A stretch of DNA of 64,000 nt from NCBI GenBank assembly GCA_016185245.1, contig JACPNZ010000039.1, forward strand, positions 234,925 to 298,924. The letters are read 5' to 3'. Positions 55,949 through 64,000 of this stretch are shown here, piece after piece. The notes beneath the pieces are model-generated. The model did not search any database. It was not told where the DNA came from and worked only from the letters and a program-made list of their open reading frames with translations. Source of the stretch: Hyphomicrobiales bacterium (GTDB lineage: Bacteria > Pseudomonadota > Alphaproteobacteria > Rhizobiales > Aestuariivirgaceae). Position numbers and translations under genes: made by a program. Numbering within the stretch: the first letter of the stretch is position 1; every line of letters starts with the position of its first letter.

Positions 55949-56910
55949 CCGTCAACACCGACATGAGCGTCCGCGTCGCCGCCATCACGCAGGTGGCCGA
56001 CAAGGTCAAGCGCTTCCGCCTGGTGCGCGAGGATGGCCAGCCGATGCCGGTGTTCTCGGGCGGCTCCCACATCGTCGTCGGAATGCGTGAGGGCGCGGTG
56101 CTGCGGCGCAATCCCTACTCGCTGATGTCGGCGCCGGGCGATACGTCCGGCTTCGAGATCAGCGTCCTGCGGGTGGAGAAATCGCGCGGCGGATCGGCCT
56201 TTCTCCACGAAAAGGTCAAGCCGGGCGACAGGCTGACCGTCAGCCAGCCGCTCAACCTGTTTCCGGTCGACCAGCGCGGTAGGAAGCACCTGCTGATGGC
56301 CGGCGGCATCGGCATCACGCCCTTCATGGCCATGATGGATCAGCTCGATCGCAACAACCGGGCCTTCGAACTGCATTATGCCGTGCGCACCCGCGGCCAC
56401 GGCGCCTATTGGCGGGAGCTTCAGGGGCGCTATGGCGAGCAGCGCGTCAAAGTCTACTGCGACGAGGAAAACCTGTTCATTCCGACCCAAGCCATCCTCG
56501 CCAACCAGCCGCTCGGCACGCATCTTTATGTATGCGGGCCGGCGGGGATGATCAACGGCGTGCTGGGCCAGGCCCGGGGGCTCGGCTGGCCCGCGCAGAA
56601 CCTTCACGCCGAGGAGTTCCTGGCCCCGCCGCTGGGCAAGCCCTTCAAGGCGGTGCTGGCGAAGTCCGGCAAGACCATCGAGGTCGCCGCGCATCAAAGT
56701 ATCCTCGAGGCGGCGGAAGCGGCCGGCATCGATGCTCCTTACTTGTGCCGCGGCGGAGCGTGCGGGCAATGCGAGACCAATGTGACCGCCTGCACGGGGA
56801 CGATCGAGCACAATGACCACTTTCTGGAACCCCAAGACAAGGCGTCGGGGCGCAAGATCATGATCTGCGTTTCGCGCATCGACGGTTCGCAAATCACCCT
56901 TGATCTCTGA
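55945..56910 (+). CDS. dmmB: Dimethylamine monooxygenase reductase subunit DmmB (PDR/VanB family)
   Basis: A 321-residue reductase. An FMN/FAD domain (residues ~1-105, RRNPYSLMSAPGDTSGFEI), an NAD domain (~110-225, LLMAGGIGITPFMAMMDQLD) and a plant-type [2Fe-2S] ferredoxin domain at the end (CRGGACGQCETNV, with the last cysteine in IMICVSR). It passes electrons from NAD(P)H to the heme subunit. GTG 55945 overlaps the dmmA stop and has GAGGAA at a good distance; ATG 55963 is the alternative. Confidence 0.88.
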   Translation: MTVNTDMSVRVAAITQVADKVKRFRLVREDGQPMPVFSGGSHIVVGMREGAVLRRNPYSLMSAPGDTSGFEISVLRVEKSRGGSAFLHEKVKPGDRLTVSQPLNLFPVDQRGRKHLLMAGGIGITPFMAMMDQLDRNNRAFELHYAVRTRGHGAYWRELQGRYGEQRVKVYCDEENLFIPTQAILANQPLGTHLYVCGPAGMINGVLGQARGLGWPAQNLHAEEFLAPPLGKPFKAVLAKSGKTIEVAAHQSILEAAEAAGIDAPYLCRGGACGQCETNVTACTGTIEHNDHFLEPQDKASGRKIMICVSRIDGSQITLDL

Positions 56911-56925
56911 GGAGGGATCGCCGCC

Positions 56926-57969
56926 ATGAGCCTCACCTTCAAGAAAGAAACCTTCCGCGACGACTTTAGCTTCCGCAACAGCCCCGCTTCGATCCGGCGG
57001 TTTCCCTTCCCGTTCAACGAAGACAAGTACATGTATGCGGTGAACATGGAGCCGCATGTGCCGGCGGGCCCGCCAAACCATAGCTATAACAAGCTCATCG
57101 ACGTCGACGAGCACTTCGTCGCCGAGATGGAAGACCGGGCGAAAGTCCTGAAGGAAGATCCGCTGCGCTACCAGGCCCTGCCCCACATGATGACGGCCCA
57201 GTGGGACACCCTCGAACTGCTGATGGAGCAGCAGGCGCAGGGCTTTCCCGAGCATTTCTCGCTCGACCGGGACGGCGATCGCTGGCACTGGATCAACCGC
57301 CCGATGGGCATCGATCGTCACTTCGTGTTCGGCGATGCGACGACATTGCCCTGCGAGCCGTTCGAATTCATCACCCGCCAGGCCCAGGGCGACTTCTGCA
57401 TCGTCGACCAGCGCGACGGCAATCTGTGGATGGATGCCGGAATGGTGACGACCCAGGCCGATTGGTCGCTCGACTTCGACGTCGGCATGAACTTCATGGA
57501 ATGGCACGGGCCGGTGCCGCTGGCCCACCAGCTCGGCGTGTTCGAGCGCGCCCTGAAATTCCTGCTCAATCTGCAGCAGAGCAAGCCGGTGCGCCGCCTC
57601 AACTGGACCATGACCATCAATCCGCGCCTCGACACCAGCCCCGAGAACTATCACAAATGGGGCCCGGATCGCGCCACCGTCACGCCCGAAAATGTCGGCG
57701 ACAAGGTGCATCTACGCTGCGAGCTGCAGAGCCTGTGGCGGCTGCCGCGCTCCAACGCCATTCTCTTCGTCATCCGCTGCTATCTGATCAAGATGGAAGA
57801 ACTGGTCACCATCTCCAAATGGGCCAGGCGCTTCCACCGGGTGCTGCGCGACCTGCCGCCCGAACTCATCGATTACAAGGGCCTCACCCGCTACCGGCCG
57901 GTAACCGTCGAATGGCTGTCGAAGTTCGACGATGGCGCGCCGACCAGCCCCGGCATCTTCCCCGACTGA
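56926..57969 (+). CDS. dmmC: Heme-dependent oxidative N-demethylase, dimethylamine monooxygenase subunit DmmC
   Basis: A 347-residue protein of the DUF3445/heme-dependent N-demethylase family ([44 protein letters not shown] near the start and [20 protein letters not shown]). It is the likely oxygen-activating, heme-binding subunit that hydroxylates and demethylates dimethylamine. GAGGAGGGA precedes the ATG. It follows dmmB by 15 bp and precedes tmm. Confidence 0.85.
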   Translation: MSLTFKKETFRDDFSFRNSPASIRRFPFPFNEDKYMYAVNMEPHVPAGPPNHSYNKLIDVDEHFVAEMEDRAKVLKEDPLRYQALPHMMTAQWDTLELLMEQQAQGFPEHFSLDRDGDRWHWINRPMGIDRHFVFGDATTLPCEPFEFITRQAQGDFCIVDQRDGNLWMDAGMVTTQADWSLDFDVGMNFMEWHGPVPLAHQLGVFERALKFLLNLQQSKPVRRLNWTMTINPRLDTSPENYHKWGPDRATVTPENVGDKVHLRCELQSLWRLPRSNAILFVIRCYLIKMEELVTISKWARRFHRVLRDLPPELIDYKGLTRYRPVTVEWLSKFDDGAPTSPGIFPD

Positions 57970-58004
57970 GCGCCGGGCAACAAGCATCCAACCAGGGAGT
58001 TCTC

Positions 58005-59345
58005 ATGACACGTGTCGCCGTCATAGGTGCTGGCCCATCCGGCCTCGCCGCGCTTCGCGCCTTCCAGTCCGCCAGGAAGAAAGGCGCCAAAATCCCGGAA
58101 ATCGTCTGTTTCGAAAAGCAGGACGACTGGGGCGGCTTGTGGAATTACACCTGGCGCACTGGCCTCGACGAATATGGCGAGCCCGTCCACTGCTCGATGT
58201 ACCGCTATCTGTGGTCAAACGGGCCAAAGGAATGCCTCGAATTCGCCGACTACAGCTTCGAGGAACATTTCGGCAAGCCGATCGCCTCCTATCCGCCGCG
58301 CGCCGTCTTATGGGACTATATCGTCGGGCGGGTGAAGAAGGCCGGGGTGCGCAAGTGGATCCGCTTCAACACGCCGGTCCGCATGGTCAACTGGGACAAG
58401 AAGAAGAAGACCTTCCATGTCACCGTCCATGACCGGGTCAAGGACCGCATGACGACCGAGGACTTCGACTATGTGATCTGCGCCGGCGGCCACTACTCGA
58501 CCCCCAATGCGCCGTTCTTCGAGGGCCTCGACCGCTTCAACGGGCGCGTGCTCCATGCCCATGACTTCCGCGATGCCCTGGAGTTCAAGGACAAGGACAT
58601 ACTGATCGTCGGCCGCAGCTATTCGGCCGAGGACATCGGCTCGCAGTGCTGGAAATATGGCGCGAGATCGGTCACCTCGACCTACCGCTCCAAGCCTATG
58701 GGCTTCAAATGGCCGAAGAACTTCGAAGAACGCCCGCTGCTTCAGAAGGTCACCGGCAAGACCGCCCACTTCAAGGACGGCTCCACCAAGGAGGTCGATG
58801 CCATCATCCTGTGCACCGGCTACCAGCACCATTTCCCCTATTTGCCGGAGGATCTGCGCCTGAAGACCGCCAACCGCCTGTGGCCCTTGGACCTCTACAA
58901 GGGCGTGGTGTGGGAACCGAACCCGCGGTTCTTCTATATCGGCATGCAGGATCAATTCTACACCTTCAACATGTTCGATGCCCAGGCCTGGTATGCACGC
59001 GATGTCATCCTCGGCCGCATCAGGCTGCCGAAGGCCGACGCCATGCGCAAGGACTCCAGGAAGTGGCGCAGGCGCGAGGAGAAGCTCGAGAACGCCGAAC
59101 AGATGATCTGGTTCCAGGGCGACTACGTCAAGGACCTGATCGCCGCCACCGACTATCCCAAATTCGACATCGAGGGCGTCAACCGGACCTTCATGGAGTG
59201 GGAGCATCACAAGATGGACGACATCATGAGCTTCCGCAACAATGCCTACCGCTCGCTGATGACCGGCACCATGTCGCCCAAGCACCACACGGCATGGAAG
59301 GATGCCCTCGACGATTCGATGGACGCCTATCTCAAGAGCAGCTGA
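58005..59345 (+). CDS. tmm: Trimethylamine monooxygenase
   Basis: A 446-residue bacterial flavin-containing monooxygenase that oxidises trimethylamine to TMAO with NADPH and oxygen. The FAD motif [12 protein letters not shown] is at the N-terminus, the FMO-type motif [11 protein letters not shown] in the middle, and the NADP motif [13 protein letters not shown], the GSSYSAED variant typical of Tmm, near residue 205. The length matches known Tmm enzymes, and the neighbours tdm and dmmABC confirm the pathway. AGGGAG lies before the ATG. Confidence 0.95.
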   Translation: MTRVAVIGAGPSGLAALRAFQSARKKGAKIPEIVCFEKQDDWGGLWNYTWRTGLDEYGEPVHCSMYRYLWSNGPKECLEFADYSFEEHFGKPIASYPPRAVLWDYIVGRVKKAGVRKWIRFNTPVRMVNWDKKKKTFHVTVHDRVKDRMTTEDFDYVICAGGHYSTPNAPFFEGLDRFNGRVLHAHDFRDALEFKDKDILIVGRSYSAEDIGSQCWKYGARSVTSTYRSKPMGFKWPKNFEERPLLQKVTGKTAHFKDGSTKEVDAIILCTGYQHHFPYLPEDLRLKTANRLWPLDLYKGVVWEPNPRFFYIGMQDQFYTFNMFDAQAWYARDVILGRIRLPKADAMRKDSRKWRRREEKLENAEQMIWFQGDYVKDLIAATDYPKFDIEGVNRTFMEWEHHKMDDIMSFRNNAYRSLMTGTMSPKHHTAWKDALDDSMDAYLKSS

Positions 59346-59375
59346 GCGGCGTCGGCCCACTCGGATTACGGAAAG

Positions 59376-61739
59376 CTACGAGCGCGGCCTGGTCTTCTCC
59401 GGATCGTAGTGGGGGAATTTCACGATGCGGGCCGGAAGCCGCTTCTGCTGGCCGTCGAGCTTGCCGATCTCGACTTCTGCGCCGATCTCGCCGTCGAGCG
59501 CGTCCACCCGGGCCAGCGCGATGGTCTTGCCCAGGATGGGCGAACGCATGGCGCTGGTGACGACGCCGATCTGAGCCCGTCCAAGATGCACGCTGTCACC
59601 GTGGCCCACCGCTTCGTTGGCTTCGATGTCGAGGCCGACCAGCCTGCGCCGCGGGTGCGCCTTGCGCTGAATGAGCGCCTCCTTGCCGATGAAATCGTCG
59701 GTCTTCGACTTGAGCGGCACGGCAAAGCCGATGCCGGCTTCGAACGGGTCGGTTTCGGAAGTGAACTCGTAGTTGGCGAAGATCAGTCCCGCCTCGATGC
59801 GCACCATATCCAGGGCTTCGAGCCCCATGGGCTTGATGCCGTGCTTCTGTCCAGCCTCCCACACGGCGTCGAACACGGTCAGGGCATCCTTGGGATGACA
59901 GAATATCTCGTAACCCAGTTCGCCCGTATAGCCGGTGCGCGAGACCACCAGGGGGGTGCCTTCGAAATGCCCGATACGGCCCACTGCGAAGCGGAACCAT
60001 TCGAGCTCGCCGATCGCCGGCTGGGCCGGTGCTGTCCAGACGATCTCCTTCAACAGGTCGCGGCTATTCGGGCCCTGGACGGCAATATTATGCAGCTGAT
60101 CGGTGGATGACCGCACCCAGGCCTGGTAGCCCATCTTCTCGGCCTGCTGGCGCAGCCACAGGCCGCTGTAGTCGTCGCCGCCGATCCAGCGGAAGTTGTT
60201 GTGGCCGAGACGGAACAGCGTGCCGTCGTCGATCATGCCGCCGTTTTCGTAGCACATGGCGGAATAGACCACCTGCCCGGTCGCGAGTTTCCGGATATCG
60301 CGCGTCAGGCAATAGTGCAGGAGCGCCTCGGCATCGGGCCCGGTCACCTCGAACTTGCGCAAGGCCGACAGGTCGAGAACGACGCATTTCTCGCGACAGG
60401 CCCAATATTCCTCGACCGGGCCTCGGTTGTTGAAGCGCTGCGGCAGCCAGTAGCCGCGGTACTCGGTGTGGTTCCGGGTGAGTGCCGCGAAACGCGGATG
60501 AAAGGCGGTTTCACGGGTCATTTGCGGGTCGGCATCGGGGGTCATGCGATAGGCCACTGCTCTGGAGAATTTCCGTTCGGCCGCATAGGTGCGGACGTGA
60601 ATGTCGGTCGGCTCCCAGCCATTGCCGGGATCGATATCATCGGGGCAGGCCGAACTCACGCAGACGAGATCGGTGAGGGCCCGCAGCATGACGAAGTCGC
60701 CGGCCCGCGACCAGGCCTCGTCGGCGACGATGACATCATGGGCATCCATGCGGGTGTTGTAGAAGAAATTGAGCGCCTCCCAGCCCTTGCGCCTGGCGAC
60801 GCCATAGGGAACGAGCGCGCGATTGAAATTGTCGGTGCAATTCACGTGTCCAGGATAGCCGACGTCGTCGTAGTAACGGGCGTTGCAGGCGGTGGCGAAG
60901 GCATCGTGACGGCCGACCGTATCCTGGATCACTTCCACCATCGGCTCGAAATCGAAACCGAATGCCTTGGATGGCAGGCCGGGGACCGGCAGGGCGCGCC
61001 CGGTCAAGGTGCGGGTCACCGTGGCATCAAGCGCGTTCTCGACGCCCTGGTCGAGCTTGCGAGCCGAAAAGCACTGGAAGTCGGTCATCTGACGGCCGGC
61101 GACATCGATGATCTGGATGTATTCGCCGGCTTCGACGAGATAAGCGCGCGCCGTGGCCGCGGCGATCCGGATATCCTGCACGGGATCGGCCAGAGGTTCG
61201 GGCAGGTCGCCGCCGACGGCCTTGAGCCGGGGCGCGGCGCGCGTCAGGCGCAGTTCGATCTCGGTTGCCGTCTCCTGGGAGTCGGGAGCCATGTCGGCGC
61301 CCGGCGCCGCGACGATGAGGATACCATCCTCGCTGACCTTGAAGCTTGCCGTGCCGCCCGCCCGGCTTGAGGGGCCAAACAGGCGGATGGCCCGGGCCTG
61401 CCGCAAGTCTATGTTGCGGCGCCGAAGCCCTGCGAGCGTCCGGGCCGCACCTTCCCGGTTGAGTGCGAGCATTGACAACAGGCCATCCGCTGGTCCGTCT
61501 GCCTTTGCGTCAAGCGCTGCAGCGTCGAAGCGCCCGTGGCTGTCGCAGAACGCCACTTCGCACCACTGGCCACCTTCGACATCTCTGAACACCAGCCCAT
61601 CGCCAGCCTTGACGTCGATCACCAAGGAACCGGTGCCTGGAACCTTGTGACGTTCAACACCTGCGGCAAGCGCCGTGAGGCCCGGCCGCAAGATGCGGCT
61701 GGGTGCGGGAGCGATGCTGCGCTGCAATGTGTTCAGCAT
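59376..61739 (-). CDS. tdm: Trimethylamine N-oxide demethylase (DUF1989-GcvT fusion)
   Basis: A 787-residue fusion. The first ~410 residues are DUF1989-type and hold the active site: cysteines C285, C301 and C365 and aspartate D220, which have the same spacing as the zinc ligands and catalytic acid I recall for the Methylocella silvestris enzyme. Residues ~425-787 are a GcvT-like tetrahydrofolate-binding domain (DDYSGLWLRQQAEKMGYQAW, SRTGYTGELGYEIFC). It splits TMAO into dimethylamine and formaldehyde, with the formaldehyde captured by tetrahydrofolate. It converges with tmm. Confidence 0.93.
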   Translation of the reverse strand: MLNTLQRSIAPAPSRILRPGLTALAAGVERHKVPGTGSLVIDVKAGDGLVFRDVEGGQWCEVAFCDSHGRFDAAALDAKADGPADGLLSMLALNREGAARTLAGLRRRNIDLRQARAIRLFGPSSRAGGTASFKVSEDGILIVAAPGADMAPDSQETATEIELRLTRAAPRLKAVGGDLPEPLADPVQDIRIAAATARAYLVEAGEYIQIIDVAGRQMTDFQCFSARKLDQGVENALDATVTRTLTGRALPVPGLPSKAFGFDFEPMVEVIQDTVGRHDAFATACNARYYDDVGYPGHVNCTDNFNRALVPYGVARRKGWEALNFFYNTRMDAHDVIVADEAWSRAGDFVMLRALTDLVCVSSACPDDIDPGNGWEPTDIHVRTYAAERKFSRAVAYRMTPDADPQMTRETAFHPRFAALTRNHTEYRGYWLPQRFNNRGPVEEYWACREKCVVLDLSALRKFEVTGPDAEALLHYCLTRDIRKLATGQVVYSAMCYENGGMIDDGTLFRLGHNNFRWIGGDDYSGLWLRQQAEKMGYQAWVRSSTDQLHNIAVQGPNSRDLLKEIVWTAPAQPAIGELEWFRFAVGRIGHFEGTPLVVSRTGYTGELGYEIFCHPKDALTVFDAVWEAGQKHGIKPMGLEALDMVRIEAGLIFANYEFTSETDPFEAGIGFAVPLKSKTDDFIGKEALIQRKAHPRRRLVGLDIEANEAVGHGDSVHLGRAQIGVVTSAMRSPILGKTIALARVDALDGEIGAEVEIGKLDGQQKRLPARIVKFPHYDPEKTRPRS

Positions 61740-61980
61740 TTCGCCCCTGTTCTTCTAGCGCTCTGTGCCTGCGGGATGAGCGGGGACTATCGCATAGTTC
61801 TTGTTGACCGTCGATATAATGTCAGTAAAAATTCTTTCCTGGGGTTGGGATAGGGGAGCGAACGGTCGTGCCGGAGGGCCGATCGTATTTCTCGTCATCT
61901 TTGCCGATGTAACACGGAAGCCCCCAAGAAGAGGGGAACGCCGTGGAGAGACGCGATTTGGCTCAACGGAGGAAATACTC
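61740..61980. promoter_or_regulatory. Divergent intergenic region between tdm and the permease
   Basis: This 241-bp gap must hold the promoters for both genes. TATAAT is at 61815-61820, but no -35 hexamer lies at the right distance. Before the permease there is a strong ribosome site, ggaggaaa (61969-61976). No clear operator was recognised. Confidence 0.35.
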
Positions 61981-63744
61981 ATGTCTACTCAGAGTGGTTC
62001 AGGCGAACTGGTCCGGGCATTGGATTGGCGAGGCGCCTTCTGGGTCGCGGCCGGCGTGCCGCCCCTGGTGCTGTTTTCGATAGGCGGCATCGCCGGCACG
62101 ACCGGCAAGCTGGCCTTCCTGGTGTGGATCATCTCCATGATCATGGGCTTCCTGCAGTCTTTCACCTATGCGGAAATCGCCGGCATGTTCGGCAACAAGT
62201 CGGGCGGTGCTTCCGTGTACGGAGCAACGGCATGGCTGCGCTATTCCAAGTTGATCGCACCGCTCTCGGTGTGGTGCAATTGGTTTGCCTGGAGCCCGGT
62301 GCTGTCGCTCGGCTGTGCCATCGCGGCGGGCTACATTCTCAATGCGCTGTTCCCGATCCCCGCCGCCGACTCGCAGGCCGTCCTGGCCTGGGTCGCGGCG
62401 CACGCCGACGCGCTGAAGCCGGACGATCCGCGGGTTGTCGAATGGCTCGCGGCAAATGCCGGCAAGACTGCGCAGGACGCCATTGCCACCCTTCTGCCGG
62501 GCGACGGGGTTGCAGCACTGACGCCTGCCTTGCGCGCCTGGGAGGCCTTTTCCTTGAAAATTCCCGGCCTTGGCGCCCTGCATTTCAACTCGACCTTCGT
62601 CATCGGCGCCATTCTGATGCTGATCATGTTCGCCATTCAGCATCGCGGCATCGCCTCGACGGCCAATGCCCAGAAGGTGCTGGCGATCGTCGTGCTGGTG
62701 CCGCTGCTTCTGGTCGGCCTCGTGCCGATCCTGACCGGCGCCATCGACGGCGCCAACGTCACCGGTCTCGTGCCGCCGACCGCCGGCTACTCGGGCGTCG
62801 ACGGAACCTGGAGTCTCGGCGGCTGGACGCTGTTCCTCGGCGGCCTCTACATCGCCGCCTGGTCGACTTACGGCTTCGAGACCGCCGTGTGCTACACCCG
62901 CGAACTGAAGAACCCGAAGACCGACACCTTCAAGGCCATCTTCTATTCGGGCCTTCTGTGCAGCGTCTTCTTCTTCCTCGTTCCCTTTGCCTTCCAGGGC
63001 GTTCTCGGGCAAGCGGGCATGCTGGCGCCGGGCATCGTCGACGGTACCGGCATCGCCGAAGCCCTCGGCAACATGGTGGGCGGCAACAAGGTGATCACCC
63101 AGATCTTCGTGATCCTGATGATCCTCGCGCTCTTCCTGGCGATCATGACGGCGATGGCCGGTTCCTCGCGTACCCTCTATCAGGGCTCGAAGGACGGCTG
63201 GCTGCCGCGCTACCTGAGCCATGTGAATCCGCATGGCGCGCCCACCCGGGCCATGTGGACGGATTTCTGCTTCAACCTGTTCCTCCTGGCTCTGGCTTCG
63301 GACCTCGCCGGCTACTTCTACGTGCTGGCGATCTCCAACGTCGGCTACATCATCTTCAACTTCCTCAACCTCAACTCGGGATGGATTCATCGCATGGACT
63401 CGGGCCACGTCGAGCGCCCGTGGAAGGCGCCCACCTGGCTCATCGGGCTCAACACCATCCTGGCCTTCGTCAACGCCCTGTTCCTGGGCGCCGGCGCCAA
63501 GGTCTGGGGTTATTCCAGCGCCCTGTGGGTCGGCCTGATCTTCGCCGCCCTGATCCTGCCGGTGTTCTGGTACCGGCACTATCTGCAGGACGGCGGCAAG
63601 TTCCCCAAGGAGGCCCTTGACGATCTCGGCATCGTCGGCGAGGGCCTGGGCGAAAGGAAGGCGGGGCTGCTGCCCTACCTGACGCTCATCGCCGGCGCGG
63701 CGGTTGTCCTCTGGGCAAACTGGTTCTTCCAGCTGCCGGCATAA
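61981..63744 (+). CDS. APC superfamily permease linked to TMA/TMAO use
   Basis: A 587-residue integral membrane protein with about 12-13 hydrophobic helices, of the amino acid-polyamine-organocation type (GIAGTTGKLAFLVWIISMIM, EIAGMFGNKSGGASVYGATA, AGSSRTLYQGSKDGWLP). A large soluble loop lies at residues ~125-185. Its position beside tdm and tmm suggests it imports trimethylamine, TMAO or a related amine; the substrate is inferred. ATG 61981 is set by the ribosome site; a longer reading to 61801 would cover the promoter. Confidence 0.8.
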   Translation: MSTQSGSGELVRALDWRGAFWVAAGVPPLVLFSIGGIAGTTGKLAFLVWIISMIMGFLQSFTYAEIAGMFGNKSGGASVYGATAWLRYSKLIAPLSVWCNWFAWSPVLSLGCAIAAGYILNALFPIPAADSQAVLAWVAAHADALKPDDPRVVEWLAANAGKTAQDAIATLLPGDGVAALTPALRAWEAFSLKIPGLGALHFNSTFVIGAILMLIMFAIQHRGIASTANAQKVLAIVVLVPLLLVGLVPILTGAIDGANVTGLVPPTAGYSGVDGTWSLGGWTLFLGGLYIAAWSTYGFETAVCYTRELKNPKTDTFKAIFYSGLLCSVFFFLVPFAFQGVLGQAGMLAPGIVDGTGIAEALGNMVGGNKVITQIFVILMILALFLAIMTAMAGSSRTLYQGSKDGWLPRYLSHVNPHGAPTRAMWTDFCFNLFLLALASDLAGYFYVLAISNVGYIIFNFLNLNSGWIHRMDSGHVERPWKAPTWLIGLNTILAFVNALFLGAGAKVWGYSSALWVGLIFAALILPVFWYRHYLQDGGKFPKEALDDLGIVGEGLGERKAGLLPYLTLIAGAAVVLWANWFFQLPA

Positions 63745-63756
63745 CAGCACGAACAA

Positions 63757-63786
63757 GGGAGGTTGGAGCAGGCGCTCCAACCTCCC
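63757..63786 (+). terminator. Strong hairpin after the permease gene
   Basis: GGGAGGTTGGAGC pairs perfectly with GCTCCAACCTCCC (13-bp stem, 4-nt loop), starting 12 bp past the permease stop. It is followed by CCGCTTGG rather than a U-run, so termination may be incomplete or Rho-assisted. Confidence 0.65.
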
Positions 63787-63894
63787 CGCTTGGCTCTCAC
63801 CCATCATCCGAGCCAACATCCGGGGGTGAACCCTCTCGGTTCAGTTCCGGGCGGCGGGCTCAGGAAAATATTTCAGAAATCGTGCGAAACTCTC

Positions 63895-63922
63895 TTGACA
63901 CTGTTTTCCTATGGTGTATATT
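63895..63922 (+). promoter_or_regulatory. Sigma70-like promoter for the gene at the right edge
   Basis: TTGACA (63895-63900) and TATATT (63917-63922) are separated by 16 bp. A leader of about 54 nt follows, with a small hairpin (CGGTT, loop CGCG, AGCCG) at 63950-63963. The ribosome site ggggaagaag precedes ATG 63983. Confidence 0.7.
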
Positions 63923-63982
63923 CGATCCTGTCTCCTTCCCATGGAGGGGCGGTTCGCGAGCCGTCAAAGACCGGGGAAGAAG

Positions 63983-64000
63983 ATGCGGGGCCTGAAGTGG
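63983..64000 (+). CDS. Start of a gene cut by the window edge
   Basis: ATG 63983 opens a frame reading MRGLKW to the window end, behind a purine-rich ribosome site and a good promoter. Nothing can be said about its product. Confidence 0.5.

Noticed and set aside
61804..61820. TTGACC and TATAAT in the tdm-permease gap
   Set aside because: The spacing is 5 bp, far from the 16-18 bp needed for a sigma70 promoter.

Overview
This 64 kb window is a GC-rich alphaproteobacterial chromosome segment, most likely from the Hyphomicrobiales or a close relative. Coding density is high, many genes join by 4-bp ATGA overlaps, and it carries a class I IleRS, an ECF sigma/anti-sigma pair, a tRNA-Val with encoded CCA, and a methylated-amine cluster of the kind found in alphaproteobacterial methylotrophs and roseobacters. 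The exact taxon cannot be fixed from the sequence.

Region A (1-18.8 kb) is mostly housekeeping. It holds an inactive/active pair of M16 peptidases, a lipoprotein, lspA-ileS, a stand-alone DUF1989 protein, a MarR regulator divergent from an alpha/beta hydrolase, an ECF sigma and its anti-sigma, gor, rpiA-gabD, gph, tRNA-Val(CAC), a decayed IS5-family element with both terminal inverted repeats, polX and pncB.

Region B (about 17.4-52.8 kb) looks like a low-oxygen/dormancy island. Ten intergenic palindromes resembling the FNR/FixK box (TTGAT-N4-ATCAA) lie next to its genes, and I found none in the intergenic DNA of the rest of the window. The genes are pncB, a PAS-like protein, CapA, a YbhB protein, an operon of dienelactone hydrolase-like protein / phosphoribosyltransferase / PRPP synthetase-like protein / HPF-cold-shock protein / archease / RtcB RNA ligase, universal stress proteins, a nitroreductase, Hsp20, an acs-pdhAB-E2-ACP operon, a sugar ABC transporter, ChaB, an extra GroEL, a helix-hairpin-helix/Lon-like/USP-like operon, and a CBS-BON / pfkB / ppsA / alcohol dehydrogenase operon. 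The gene content strongly resembles the mycobacterial DosR dormancy regulon, but with FNR-type boxes. The island also holds broken genes: an ftsH fragment, degraded copies of the hydrolase and phosphoribosyltransferase, and a frameshifted acsA.

Region C (52.8-64 kb) begins with an insertion-sequence scar and then carries a complete trimethylamine-to-methylamine pathway. Tmm oxidises TMA to TMAO, Tdm splits TMAO into dimethylamine and formaldehyde, and DmmABC demethylates dimethylamine; a GcvT-like DmmD candidate, a cupin protein and an APC-type permease accompany them. A sigma70-like promoter and the first six codons of another gene lie at the right edge.
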